From Kitasatospora aureofaciens (lineage in GTDB: Bacteria; Actinomycetota; Actinomycetes; Streptomycetales; Streptomycetaceae): 64,000 nt of DNA. Below the pieces are notes generated by a model, which had not been told where the DNA came from, searched no databases, and worked only from the letters and a program-made list of their open reading frames with translations. The position numbers and the translations under genes are program-made. This document shows, one piece after another, positions 14,727 through 23,486 of the stretch. The DNA lies in contig JODU01000004.1 in assembly GCA_000720845.1 (NCBI GenBank), positions 1 through 64,000 of the forward strand, given 5' to 3'. Each line of letters begins with the position of its first letter. Positions within the stretch are counted from its first letter, which is position 1.

Positions 14727-16970
14727 TCAGTCGGTGACCGGGATCTGGGGGGCCAGCAGTACCGGCAGGCGGGTGGTGCGGGGCTTGGCCGGGATCTCCG
14801 CCACGGCGCGGGGAAGGGCCTGCTCCACGCCGTGCACCACGGACAGGTGCCGGGCGGCCCGGCCGAACGCCGTGTAGATCCAGGGACGGCTGAGGGCCTG
14901 CACGGCATCGCCGGGCAGCACCACGACCACCGCGGGCCAGCGGCCGCCCAGCGCCTGGTGGGCGGTCAGCGCCCAGCCGTGCCGTACGGACCCCTCCACC
15001 CGGTCCCTGGGCACGACCACCGTTCCGCCCGCGCACGACAGGTGCAGACCCTCGGCGTCGGCCGTGACCACCCGGCCCGGCAGCACCCGGCCCGGCGCGG
15101 GGGTGTGGACGACCCGGTCACCGGGGTCGAAGCCGCCGAAGCGGCCGGGGCCGGGGTTGAGGCGTTCCTTCAGCGCGGCGTTGAGCGCCCGCGTGCCCGC
15201 GGCACCGCCGTGGCCCGGCGTGATCACCTGGGTCTCCTCGGCCGGGACGCCGATCGCGCGCGGCACCGAGTCCGCCATGAGCTGGACAGTGCGGTGCACG
15301 GCCTCGCCCGCGTCCCGCACCGGCACGATCACGACCTCCTTGCCGGGCGCCTCCACTTGGCTCAGCTCCCCGACGCCGATGCCGGAGACCAGCTCGCCGA
15401 GCGGACCGGGGTCCGGGCGCCGCGAGGCGACCTGGGGGCAGACCCGTGCCGCCAGCAGGTCCGCGAAGACCCGCCCGGGGCCCACGGACCAGAGCACCGC
15501 CGGGTCCCCGGCCAGCACCAGCCGGGCGCCGTCCGGCAGCGACTCCGCGAGCAGGGCGCCCGCCTCGACGTCGAGCTGCGGCGCGTCGAGCACGACGAGC
15601 AGGTCGAGGTCCAGCGCCCCGTCGGCGTCCCGCCCCGGCCCCTCGTCGCCGGTCAGCAGCCCGGCCACGGTGACGGCGGCGGGAGCGGCCGGTCCCGAGG
15701 AGGGCGGCTCGGCCGACGGGGCGCCGAGCAGGGCGGCGAAGCGGTCGCGGCCGAGCGGGCCGGGCGCGGCGGCCCAGGCCCGCAGGCCCAGGGCGTGCGC
15801 CGCGCGCAGCAGGGCGGCGGGCTCGGCCAGGGACGCCTCGCCACCGGTGTGCAGGACCAGCCCGTGGCCCGCGACGGCGCGGATCAGTTCGCCCCCGGAG
15901 CCCTGCGCGGAGGCGGCCGCCTGCTCCCAGTCCGCCGCGGAGCCGTCCTGCTTGGGCGCCGAGTTGACCAGCCGGGCCAGCCCGTCGGCGAGGCTCTCCT
16001 CGGCGAGCGCGTACCGCTCCAGACCGATCAGCACCCGGACGGGGCGTTCCTCGCCGCCTTCCCCGCCCTCCGCCTCCGTGCCCTCCGCACCGCTCGCCGC
16101 GCGCTCCGGGCGGGCGCCCGGCTCGTCCAGGGCGTCCTGGAAGGCGAGTGCCTCGCCCTCCGCGAGCGTGCTCTGCACGGCCGCGTCGGGATCCGGCACG
16201 CCGCGCTGGGCCAGCGTGGCGGTGAGCCGCGGCAGCTCCAGCGCGGTGTGCCCGGCCAGGGCCGCCTGCTCCAGGAGCCACACGGTGACGGCACGGCCGC
16301 GACGCTCGTCGTCCGGCCCGCACTCGGCGCCGAGCAGCGCGCGGGCGAACCCGTCGGCCTGCTCCGGCCGCACCCCGGCGACCTGGAGCAACTGCCAGGG
16401 GTCCGCGCGCAGCGCGTCCCCCGCGCCCTCACCGAGGAGCGCCGCGGTCTGCGGCGCGAGCGCTTCGGGGGCGCCGCCCTCCGCCAGTACGCGCCGCACC
16501 GACTCCACGGTCTCCGGTGCCGGCCCCGCGGGCCCTGCGGCTGCGGTGGCCCGCTCGGCGGGCGCCGGCCGGGGCGGGCGCGCCGGCTCCGGCGCGGGGC
16601 GGCGCACGGGCTCGGGGTCGCCGAAGACCGCGGCCGCCGGCTTCTCACCGCTCTCCACGGCGCGCACGGCGGCCAGCAGATCGGCCGCCGTGCCGCTGAG
16701 CTTGCCCCCGGCGGCGATCGGCCCCTGCTTCTCGGCCTTCCGCCGCTCGATCCGCTCCCGCTCGATCCGCTGGGCGGCCAGCTCGGCCTCGACCTCGGAC
16801 ACCCGCGCGGCCGCCCCGTCCGCGTCCCCGGAGTCCGGCCCGTCCCCGGCGGGCTCACCCGAGCGCGTGCCGGGGGCGGACTCCGCCGCCTGCGTGGTGC
16901 CCGGGGTCTCCGGCCCGGTGTCCACGGCGTCCGTGGTGTCCTCGGTGGCGGGCTCGGGCTCCGTGCTCAC
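14727..16970 (-). CDS. RecD/RecD2-like helicase homologue with degraded ATPase motifs
   Basis: 747 residues from GTG 16970, which has GGAG about 9 nt upstream and overlaps the stop of the aldo/keto reductase gene (GTGA). The N-terminal 150 residues are acidic/Pro-rich with a helical AAQRIERERIERRKAEKQ segment. Residues about 160-270 look like the helix-hairpin-helix region of RecD2 (DPWQLLQVAGVRPEQADGFA). The RecA-like core is recognisable (ARLVLAGDPAVLWSVGPG; GWALTAHQALGGRWPAVVVV), but Walker A reads LHTGGEASLAEPA without GKT, Walker B reads VVLDAPQ without the Glu, and the motif III Gln is absent. It is probably not an active helicase. Confidence 0.78.
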   Translation of the reverse strand: MSTEPEPATEDTTDAVDTGPETPGTTQAAESAPGTRSGEPAGDGPDSGDADGAAARVSEVEAELAAQRIERERIERRKAEKQGPIAAGGKLSGTAADLLAAVRAVESGEKPAAAVFGDPEPVRRPAPEPARPPRPAPAERATAAAGPAGPAPETVESVRRVLAEGGAPEALAPQTAALLGEGAGDALRADPWQLLQVAGVRPEQADGFARALLGAECGPDDERRGRAVTVWLLEQAALAGHTALELPRLTATLAQRGVPDPDAAVQSTLAEGEALAFQDALDEPGARPERAASGAEGTEAEGGEGGEERPVRVLIGLERYALAEESLADGLARLVNSAPKQDGSAADWEQAAASAQGSGGELIRAVAGHGLVLHTGGEASLAEPAALLRAAHALGLRAWAAAPGPLGRDRFAALLGAPSAEPPSSGPAAPAAVTVAGLLTGDEGPGRDADGALDLDLLVVLDAPQLDVEAGALLAESLPDGARLVLAGDPAVLWSVGPGRVFADLLAARVCPQVASRRPDPGPLGELVSGIGVGELSQVEAPGKEVVIVPVRDAGEAVHRTVQLMADSVPRAIGVPAEETQVITPGHGGAAGTRALNAALKERLNPGPGRFGGFDPGDRVVHTPAPGRVLPGRVVTADAEGLHLSCAGGTVVVPRDRVEGSVRHGWALTAHQALGGRWPAVVVVLPGDAVQALSRPWIYTAFGRAARHLSVVHGVEQALPRAVAEIPAKPRTTRLPVLLAPQIPVTD

Positions 16971-17965
16971 AGCGTGCTCCAGTCGTGATCGGGATAGCGG
17001 TGCACGGGCGCCGACACGTCGTCGAGCGCCCGGCAGATCTCGTCAGGAAGACTAAGGGTCTCCACTGACAACGCCGCCGTGAGCTGCTGCGCGTTGCGAG
17101 GGCCGATGATCGGGGCGACCACCCCGGGCCGGTCGCGGACCCAGGCCAGCGCCACCTGGAGCGGGGTCACCGCGAGTCCGTCCGCCGCCGTCGCCACCGC
17201 GTCCACGATGTGCCCGGCCGCGTCGTCGAGGTAGGGCTCGACGAACGGGGCCAGATGGTCCGAGGCGCCCCGCGAGTCCGGCGGCGTGGCGTCCTTGCGG
17301 TACTTGCCGGTGAGCACTCCGCGGCCCAGCGGGGACGAGGGCAGCAGCCCGACGCCCAGGTCCAGGGCGGCCGGCAGCACCTCCCGCTCGACGCCCCGCT
17401 GGAGCAGCGAGTACTCCATCTGGGTGCTCGCCACCCGGTTGCGCACACCGGGCGCCGCGAGCTGCCAGGTCGCCGCCTTGGCCAGCTGCCAGCCGCAGAA
17501 GTTGGAGACCCCCGCGTAGCGCGCCCGGCCGCTGCTGACCGCCACGTCGAGGGCGTGCAGCGTCTCCTCCAGCGGGGTGTGCGGGTCGAAGGCGTGCAGG
17601 TGCCACACGTCGACGTGGTCCGTGCCCAGGCGGGCGAGGGAGGCGTCCAGTGCGGAGAGCAGATGGGCGCGCGAACCGTCGAAGCGGCGGTCGGGATCCG
17701 GAACGCTGCCGGCCTTGGTCGAGATCACCAGGTCCCGGCGCGGCACCAGGCCCTCCATGAGGCGGCCGAGCAGGTACTCCGACTCGCCGTCGCCGTAGAC
17801 GTCCGCGGTGTCGACGAGCGTCCCGCCCGCCTCCCAGAAGGTCTTCAAGAGGTCCGCGGCGTCATGCTCGTCCGTGTCCCGGCCCCAGGTCAGGGTGCCG
17901 AGACCGATGCGGGACACGCGCAGGCCGGTGCGGCCGAGATGCCTCTGCTCCATGAACGCCGACAT
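16967..17965 (-). CDS. Aldo/keto reductase
   Basis: 332 residues, with a second possible start at M5 (MEQRHLGRTGLRVSRIGLG, 17953), which matches the usual N terminus of the family. The catalytic tetrad is visible: Asp and Tyr in VDTADVYGDGESE, Lys in ISTKAG, and His in VDVWHLHAFD. NADPH-binding residues lie in the late SSPLGRGVLTGKY and IIGPRNAQQL segments. It is an NADPH-dependent carbonyl reductase of unknown substrate. Its stop overlaps the start of the RecD-like gene, so the two are translationally coupled although functionally unrelated on present knowledge. Confidence 0.9.
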   Translation of the reverse strand: MSAFMEQRHLGRTGLRVSRIGLGTLTWGRDTDEHDAADLLKTFWEAGGTLVDTADVYGDGESEYLLGRLMEGLVPRRDLVISTKAGSVPDPDRRFDGSRAHLLSALDASLARLGTDHVDVWHLHAFDPHTPLEETLHALDVAVSSGRARYAGVSNFCGWQLAKAATWQLAAPGVRNRVASTQMEYSLLQRGVEREVLPAALDLGVGLLPSSPLGRGVLTGKYRKDATPPDSRGASDHLAPFVEPYLDDAAGHIVDAVATAADGLAVTPLQVALAWVRDRPGVVAPIIGPRNAQQLTAALSVETLSLPDEICRALDDVSAPVHRYPDHDWSTL

Positions 17966-18066
17966 TACTGGCCACGGCTTGTGCTGTGGGGGCCTGTGGA
18001 CAACCGAATTCCGCGCGCTAAGGTCGGGGCACCAGCCACGTTACTGATCGGTAAGGGGAATCGGCC

Positions 18067-19122
18067 ATGCAGCTCGGGATCAACCTCGGCTACTGGGGTG
18101 CCGGAATGGACGCGGACAACCTGGCCGTCGCCCAGGAGGCCGACCGGCTCGGATACGCCGTGTGCTGGGCCGCCGAGGCCTACGGCTCCGACGCGGCCAC
18201 CGTGCTGACCTGGGTCGCCGCCCAGACCGAGCGCATCGACGTGGGCTCGGCCATCTTCCAGATCCCGGCCCGCCAGCCCGCGATGACCGCGATGACCGCC
18301 GCCACCCTGGACTCCCTGTCCAAGGGCCGCTTCCGTCTCGGCCTCGGCGTGTCGGGACCGCAGGTCTCCGAGGGCTGGTACGGCGTCAAGTTCGACAAGC
18401 CCCTCGCCCGCACCCGCGAGTACGTCGAGATCGTGCGCAAGGCGATGACCCGTGAGCGGCTGTCCTACGAGGGGCAGCACTGGACGCTGCCGCTGCCCGG
18501 CGGCCCCGGCAAGCCGATCAAGCTGACCGTGCACCCCGAGCGCGAGCACATCCCGCTGTACATCGCCGCGATCGGCCCGAAGAACCTGGAGCAGACCGGC
18601 GAGATCGCCGACGGCGCCCTGCTCATCTTCCCCTCCGCCGACCACCTGGAGGAGACCGCCGTCAAGCACCTGCGCGCCGGACGCGAGAAGGCCGGCAAGA
18701 CCCTCGACGGGTTCGACGTGTGTCCGACCCTGCCGCTCGCCCTCGGCGACGACAAGGACGTCCCCGCCCTCGCCGACACCTTCCGCCCCTACACCGCGCT
18801 GTACGTCGGCGGCATGGGCAGCCGCAAGCAGAACTTCTACAACCAGCTCGCCCAGCGCATGGGGTACGAGCGGGAAGCCGCGGAGATCCAGGACAAGTAC
18901 CTCTCCGGCGACAAACAGGGCGCCGCCGGGGCCGTACCGCACGAGCTGATCGACCAGACGACCCTGCTCGGCTCCGTCGACCGCATCGCGGACCGGATGA
19001 AGGCGTACGCCGCGGCCGGTGTCACCACCCTGACCCTCGCCCCCGCGGGCTTCACCCTGGACGAGCGGCTCGCGGCGCTCCGCGCGGGCACCGAGGCCCT
19101 GGAGCGCGCCGGACTGGCGTAG
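18067..19122 (+). CDS. LLM-class F420-dependent oxidoreductase
   Basis: 351 residues from ATG 18067 (TAAGGGGAA upstream). The bacterial luciferase-like TIM barrel is clear: GINLGYWGAG at the N terminus, the NLAVAQEADRLGYAVCWAAEAYGSDA segment, IPARQPAMTAMTAATLDSLSKGRFRLGLGVSGPQVSEGWYG, and the C-terminal GVTTLTLAP. This subfamily uses cofactor F420 rather than FMN in actinobacteria. The substrate is unknown. It is divergent from the aldo/keto reductase; TAAGGT at about 18019 may be its -10 region. Confidence 0.88.
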   Translation: MQLGINLGYWGAGMDADNLAVAQEADRLGYAVCWAAEAYGSDAATVLTWVAAQTERIDVGSAIFQIPARQPAMTAMTAATLDSLSKGRFRLGLGVSGPQVSEGWYGVKFDKPLARTREYVEIVRKAMTRERLSYEGQHWTLPLPGGPGKPIKLTVHPEREHIPLYIAAIGPKNLEQTGEIADGALLIFPSADHLEETAVKHLRAGREKAGKTLDGFDVCPTLPLALGDDKDVPALADTFRPYTALYVGGMGSRKQNFYNQLAQRMGYEREAAEIQDKYLSGDKQGAAGAVPHELIDQTTLLGSVDRIADRMKAYAAAGVTTLTLAPAGFTLDERLAALRAGTEALERAGLA

Positions 19123-19360
19123 GCACCGCCGAGGAAGTTCTGCGGCCGTGGTGGGGGCTCGGGGGTCTTCCCCGCCACGGCCGTCAGGGGGAACAACGCG
19201 CCCACGCGCGCGGGGTTACGCCTCCGGCCGTTCCCGGCCGTCCCTCTTTCGGCGGAGCCGTCCGCCGCACCTGTTGCCGTGACCTCTCGCCCGCACTTGA
19301 CTCGTGCACTGCGGAGTGTGCGGAACCCGCGGACCACGCAGCGGCAGAGAGGTGCCCCCG

Positions 19361-20149
19361 ATGCTTTCGGCCAAGAGCCTTTTCCAGGAGATCCTCGACA
19401 ACGACGAGTCGTTCCGTCTCTTCTGCTCCATCGCGGCCAGCGGCGAGACCCAGGGCGGCTGGGAGAACGCGCGCATCGCGGCGCTGGTGCCGGAGAGCGA
19501 ACGCGCCCTCGCCCCCAAGATCACCCGGCACGGCGCCGACGAGGACAAGCACGGCCGGATCTTCAACGCCCTGCTGAAGAAGCGCGGCCTCGAACCCGTC
19601 GAAGTACCGCCCGAGACCGACTACACGATGCTCCTGGAGCGGCACGGCATCGGCCTCGCCCACGAGAAGCTCAAGGCGGAGCAGCCCCTCACGGTGCGGG
19701 ACATCATCACCTACCTCGCCCACAGCAGGGTCACCGAGCAGCGCGCGGCCGAGCAGATGGCGATGCTCGTCAAGTACTTCGCGGACCACCCCGACCTCGG
19801 CCGGGCGGTCCGGATGATCTCGGCCGACGAGGACAACCACCTCGCCTACTCCCACGAGGAACTGCTGCGCTACGCCGCCGCCGGGCACGGCCCGTACATC
19901 CGGCGCACCCTGCGCGAGTGCGCGCACGCCGAGATCCGCGTCCACCGTGACGTCAGCCTCGCCGTGATGGCCCGCATGGGGCGCCTGCTCGGCTGGTCCC
20001 GCGCCAGGTCGGCGCTGCTCGCGGCGGGCATCCACGCGATGTACGCCGCCGAGCGGCTGGCCGGCTGGCGGCGCATGGTGACGCTGCGGGCGCCCGAACG
20101 GCGCGACGCGCTCGGCGGACCCGCCGCCGCGGCCCCCGAGGTCGCCTGA
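19361..20149 (+). CDS. Ferritin-like domain protein (putative diiron)
   Basis: 262 residues from ATG 19361 with GAGAGG upstream. The helical protein carries two D-E-D-x-H motifs (HGADEDKHGRIF and ISADEDNHLAYSHEELL) plus further Glu residues (SLFQEILDNDESFRLF, TEQRAAEQM). This spacing resembles a four-helix-bundle diiron site of the ferritin/rubrerythrin type. A C-terminal region (RMGRLLGWSRARSALLAAG) is less conserved. The biochemical role is unknown; iron storage, oxidase or demethylase activity would all fit the fold. It converges with corA 12 nt away. Confidence 0.8.
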   Translation: MLSAKSLFQEILDNDESFRLFCSIAASGETQGGWENARIAALVPESERALAPKITRHGADEDKHGRIFNALLKKRGLEPVEVPPETDYTMLLERHGIGLAHEKLKAEQPLTVRDIITYLAHSRVTEQRAAEQMAMLVKYFADHPDLGRAVRMISADEDNHLAYSHEELLRYAAAGHGPYIRRTLRECAHAEIRVHRDVSLAVMARMGRLLGWSRARSALLAAGIHAMYAAERLAGWRRMVTLRAPERRDALGGPAAAAPEVA

Positions 20150-20160
20150 GCCCTCGGCCC

Positions 20161-21165
20161 CTACAGCCAGCCCCGGCGCTTGAACTGCCGGTACAGCAGC
20201 CACTCCAGGACGGCCATCAGCGCGATCACCGCCGGATAGCCCCCTACCCAGTGCAGCTCCGGCATGTGGTCGAAGTTCATGCCGTAGATCCCCGCGACCA
20301 TCGTGGGGACCGCGGCCATGGCGGCCCACGCGGAGATCTTCCGCATGTCGTCGTTCTGCCGGACGCTCGTCTGCGCCAGGTGCGCCGACAGGATGTCCGA
20401 GACCAGCCGGTCCAGGCTCTCCACCGACTCGTTCACACGCGTGAGGTGGTCGCTCACGTCCCGGAAGAACGGCCGCGCCCTGTCGTTCACGAACGGCACA
20501 CCGCCGCCGTACGCGCCCGTCCCCGCGAGCCGGGACAGCGGCGGCGCGAGCGGACCGGTCGCCCGCCGGAACTCCAGCACCTGCCGCTTGAACGTGTAGA
20601 TCCGCGACGCGGTGTGCCGGGAACCGCCGCCGTCCGGCGAGAAGACCTCCGCCTCCAGCTCCTCCAGGTCGGTCTGGAGCTCGACCGCCACGTCCAGGTA
20701 GTGGTCGACGGTGGCGTCCGCGATCGCGTAGAGCACCGCGGTGGGGCCCTTGCCGAGGAGTTCCGGTTCGTGCTCCAGACGCTGCCGCACGGCCTTCAGC
20801 GGAGAGCCCTCGCCGTGCCGGACGACGACCGCGAAGGCGTCCCCCAGGAAGATCATCAGCTCGCCGGTGGAGACGGCGTCGCTGTCCGGCTCGTACACCA
20901 CCGGTTTGAGGACGGCGAAGAGCGAGTCGTCGTACACCTCCAGCTTGGGCCGCTGATGCGCCTTGAGGGCGTCCTCCACCGCCAGCGGATGCAGCCCGAA
21001 CTCCTGGCTGACCAGCTCGAACTCCTTCTCCGTCGGCTCGTGCAGGCCGATCCAGACGAAGCCGCCGGCCTCCCGCGCCTCACCGAGCGCGTCGGAGAAG
21101 TCCTCGGGCCCGTCCGTGCGGTGCCCGTCCCGGTAGATGGCGCAGTCGACGATCACCGAACCCAT
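20161..21165 (-). CDS. corA: CorA-family magnesium/cobalt transporter
   Basis: 334 residues. The large N-terminal cytoplasmic alpha/beta domain (to about 270) is followed by two membrane helices. The selectivity motif YGMNFDHMPEL (G-M-N) lies at the end of the first, and the positively charged C terminus (KRRGWL) is typical of CorA. It should be a pentameric divalent-cation channel in the cytoplasmic membrane. The gene is monocistronic, divergent from the phosphatase gene and convergent with the ferritin-like gene. Confidence 0.92.
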   Translation of the reverse strand: MGSVIVDCAIYRDGHRTDGPEDFSDALGEAREAGGFVWIGLHEPTEKEFELVSQEFGLHPLAVEDALKAHQRPKLEVYDDSLFAVLKPVVYEPDSDAVSTGELMIFLGDAFAVVVRHGEGSPLKAVRQRLEHEPELLGKGPTAVLYAIADATVDHYLDVAVELQTDLEELEAEVFSPDGGGSRHTASRIYTFKRQVLEFRRATGPLAPPLSRLAGTGAYGGGVPFVNDRARPFFRDVSDHLTRVNESVESLDRLVSDILSAHLAQTSVRQNDDMRKISAWAAMAAVPTMVAGIYGMNFDHMPELHWVGGYPAVIALMAVLEWLLYRQFKRRGWL

Positions 21166-21217
21166 TCTCCCCTCGACCCGGCGCCCCTGTTCCGCGCCGT
21201 ACGCCTACCCTGGCCGC

Positions 21218-21904
21218 ATGCCCACGCTGATCCTCGTTAGGCACGGACGTTCCACCGCCAACACCGAGGGGTTGCTCGCCGGCTGGACGCCCGGCGTCGC
21301 CCTCGACGAGCGCGGCGCCGCGCAGGCCGCCGCGCTCCCCGGGCGGCTCGCCGGCCTGCCGCTCTCCGAGATCGTCACCAGCCCGCTCCAGCGCTGCCAG
21401 GAGACGATCAGGCCGCTGCTCGACGCCCGCCCCGAACTGCGGCCCCACACCGACGAACGGATCGGGGAGTGCCACTACGGCGACTGGTCCGGCCGCAAGC
21501 TCGCCGAACTCAAGGACGAGCCCCTGATGGAGGTGGTGCAGGCGCACCCCTCCGCCGCGGCCTTCCCCGGCGGCGAGTCGATGCGCGCCATGCAGACCCG
21601 CGCCGCCGAGGCCGTACGCGAGTGGAACGCGCGCGTGGAGCGCGACCACGGCGCCGACGCCGTCTACCTCATGTGCTCCCACGGCGACATCATCAAGTCC
21701 CTGGTCGCCGAGGCACTCGGCCTCCACCTCGACCTCTTCCAGCGGATCTCCGTCGAACCCTGCTCCGTCACCGCGATCCGCTACACCCGGCTGCGCCCGT
21801 TCCTCGTCCGCCTCGGCGACACCGGTGACTTCGCCTCCCTGGCCCCGCGCGAGGAGCCGTCCGGTGACGAGGCCCCGGTCGGGGGTGGTGCGGGCGCACC
21901 GTGA
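21218..21904 (+). CDS. Histidine phosphatase family (phosphoglycerate mutase-like)
   Basis: 228 residues. The RHG motif with phospho-acceptor His (LILVRHGRSTAN) is at the N terminus. TSPLQRCQET, the Glu in IGECHYGDWSG, and the second catalytic His in MCSHGDIIK complete the active site. It is the actinobacterial type that is conserved next to DUF3090 and SCO1664-family genes. TACCCT (21206-21211) ends 6 nt before the ATG and there is no ribosome-binding site, so translation is probably from a leaderless mRNA. The substrate is unknown; the acidic/Gly-rich tail is variable. Confidence 0.88.
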   Translation: MPTLILVRHGRSTANTEGLLAGWTPGVALDERGAAQAAALPGRLAGLPLSEIVTSPLQRCQETIRPLLDARPELRPHTDERIGECHYGDWSGRKLAELKDEPLMEVVQAHPSAAAFPGGESMRAMQTRAAEAVREWNARVERDHGADAVYLMCSHGDIIKSLVAEALGLHLDLFQRISVEPCSVTAIRYTRLRPFLVRLGDTGDFASLAPREEPSGDEAPVGGGAGAP

Positions 21905-21989
21905 TCGTCCGCCGCAGTAGGGTGAACCGGTCGCGGCTGTGCCCCCGATCCCGATCTTCCGCTTTCCCCGACTTCCATGGAGACAGGAC

Positions 21990-22580
21990 GTGTCCCGTCA
22001 GGTGTTCCTCTACGACCAACCGGAACGTTTCGTGGCCGGTACGGTCGGGCTGCCCGGGCGCCGTACGTTCTTCCTCCAGGCCTCCGCCGGCTCCCGGGTG
22101 ACCAGCGTGGCCCTGGAGAAGACCCAGGTCGCCGCCCTCGCCGAGCGCATGGACGAGCTTCTGGACGAAGTCGTACGGCGCAGCGGCGGCAGCACCGTCG
22201 TCCCCGCCACGGCACCCACCGGGCCCGCCGACACGGCGCCGCTGGACACCCCCGTCGAGGAGGAGTTCAGGGTCGGCACCATGGCGCTGGCCTGGGACGG
22301 TGAGGACCAGCGCATGATCGTCGAGGCGCAGGCCCTCGTGGAGCTGGACGCCGAGTCCGAGGAGGACCTGGCGGAGGCGGAGGAACGGCTCCTCCAGGAC
22401 GAGGAGAACGGCCCGCCGATGCTGCGGGTCCGCCTCACCGGCGCGCAGGCCAGGGCCTTCGCCAAGCGCGCCCTCGACGTCGTCAACGCCGGGCGGCCGC
22501 CGTGCCCGCTGTGCAGCCTCCCGCTCGACCCGGAAGGACACGTATGTCCGCGCCAGAACGGATACCGCCGCGGAGCGTGA
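21990..22580 (+). CDS. DUF3090 family protein with C-terminal zinc knuckle
   Basis: 196 residues from GTG 21990 (GGAGACAGGA upstream). It begins SRQVFLYDQPERFVAGTVG and continues GRRTFFLQASAGSRVTSVALEKTQV, diagnostic of DUF3090. The C terminus ends PPCPLCSLPLDPEGHVCPRQNGY: C-x2-C ... H-x-C, a probable zinc site. Function unknown. The following gene starts inside it (37-nt overlap), showing tight coupling with the SCO1664-family kinase-like protein. The pair is conserved in actinobacteria beside mshC. Confidence 0.88.
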   Translation: MSRQVFLYDQPERFVAGTVGLPGRRTFFLQASAGSRVTSVALEKTQVAALAERMDELLDEVVRRSGGSTVVPATAPTGPADTAPLDTPVEEEFRVGTMALAWDGEDQRMIVEAQALVELDAESEEDLAEAEERLLQDEENGPPMLRVRLTGAQARAFAKRALDVVNAGRPPCPLCSLPLDPEGHVCPRQNGYRRGA

Positions 22581-23374
22581 CCACCGACGCGGCGGCGGCC
22601 GAGTTGCTCGCCCTGGGCGAACTGACCGTACGCGGACGCATCCGTGACGCGTCCAACGCGGCGCTGTACTGCACGGTGACGCACGAGGGACGCGAGGCGG
22701 CCTGCGTCTACAAGCCGGTCGCCGGCGAGCGCCCGCTGTGGGACTTCCCCGACGGCACCCTCGCCCAGCGCGAGGTCGCCGCCTACGAGGTCTCCGAGGC
22801 CACCGGCTGGGGCCTGGTCCCGCCCACCGTGCTGCGCGACGGCCCGTACGGCGAGGGCATGGTCCAGCTGTGGATCGAGACGGTGCCGGAGACGGAACTG
22901 CTCGCCCTGGTGGACGAGGAGGAACCCGGTCCCGGCTGGAAGGGAATCGCCCTCGCCGAGGTCGGCGAGGGCCGCACCGCGCTGCTCGTGCACGCCGACG
23001 ACGAACGGCTGCGCCGGCTCGCCGTACTCGACGCCGTGATCAACAACGCCGACCGCAAGGGCGGCCACCTGCTGCCCGCGGCGGGGGAGCGGCTGTACGG
23101 CATCGACCACGGCGTCACCTTCAACGTCGAGAACAAGCTCCGCACCCTCCTGTGGGGCTGGGCGGGCGACCCGCTGACCGGAGAGGCCCTGGAGGCGCTG
23201 GACGTCCTCAAAGCGGCGCTGAAGGACGGCGGCACCCTGGCGACCCGGCTCGCCGCGCTCATCACCCCCGCCGAACTCGACGCCACGCGCGCGCGGGTCG
23301 ACGCCCTGCTGGCCTCCGGCAAGCACCCCGAACCGAGCGGCGAGTGGCCGGCCATCCCCTGGCCGCCCGTGTGA
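22544..23374 (+). CDS. SCO1664 family protein (PI3/4-kinase-like fold)
   Basis: 276 residues from ATG 22544, preceded by GGAAGGA inside the end of the DUF3090 gene. It has the features of the phosphatidylinositol kinase-like/HipA-like superfamily. The nucleotide-binding Lys is in EAACVYKPVAGE, the catalytic-loop motif is in AVINNADRKGGHLL (N-A-D-R-K), and the metal-binding Asp is in YGIDHGVTF. The product or substrate of this family has not been defined to my knowledge. Overlap with DUF3090 and proximity to mshC suggest a shared conserved process. Confidence 0.88.
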   Translation: MSAPERIPPRSVTTDAAAAELLALGELTVRGRIRDASNAALYCTVTHEGREAACVYKPVAGERPLWDFPDGTLAQREVAAYEVSEATGWGLVPPTVLRDGPYGEGMVQLWIETVPETELLALVDEEEPGPGWKGIALAEVGEGRTALLVHADDERLRRLAVLDAVINNADRKGGHLLPAAGERLYGIDHGVTFNVENKLRTLLWGWAGDPLTGEALEALDVLKAALKDGGTLATRLAALITPAELDATRARVDALLASGKHPEPSGEWPAIPWPPV

Positions 23375-23486
23375 GGACCCGGAGGCCTTGATCAGCACAA
23401 TGGCCGGTACCGCGCAAGAGCGCCTTACCGGCCATCCGGACCGGTCCGGTTCGTGTACGGAACATCCGTCCGGTTAGGCTCATGAC

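Noticed and set aside
14308..15036. Possible gene in the gap after the acidic protein
   Set aside because: Translation is Arg/Pro/Gly low-complexity, overlaps the end of the RecD-like gene and lacks a plausible start.
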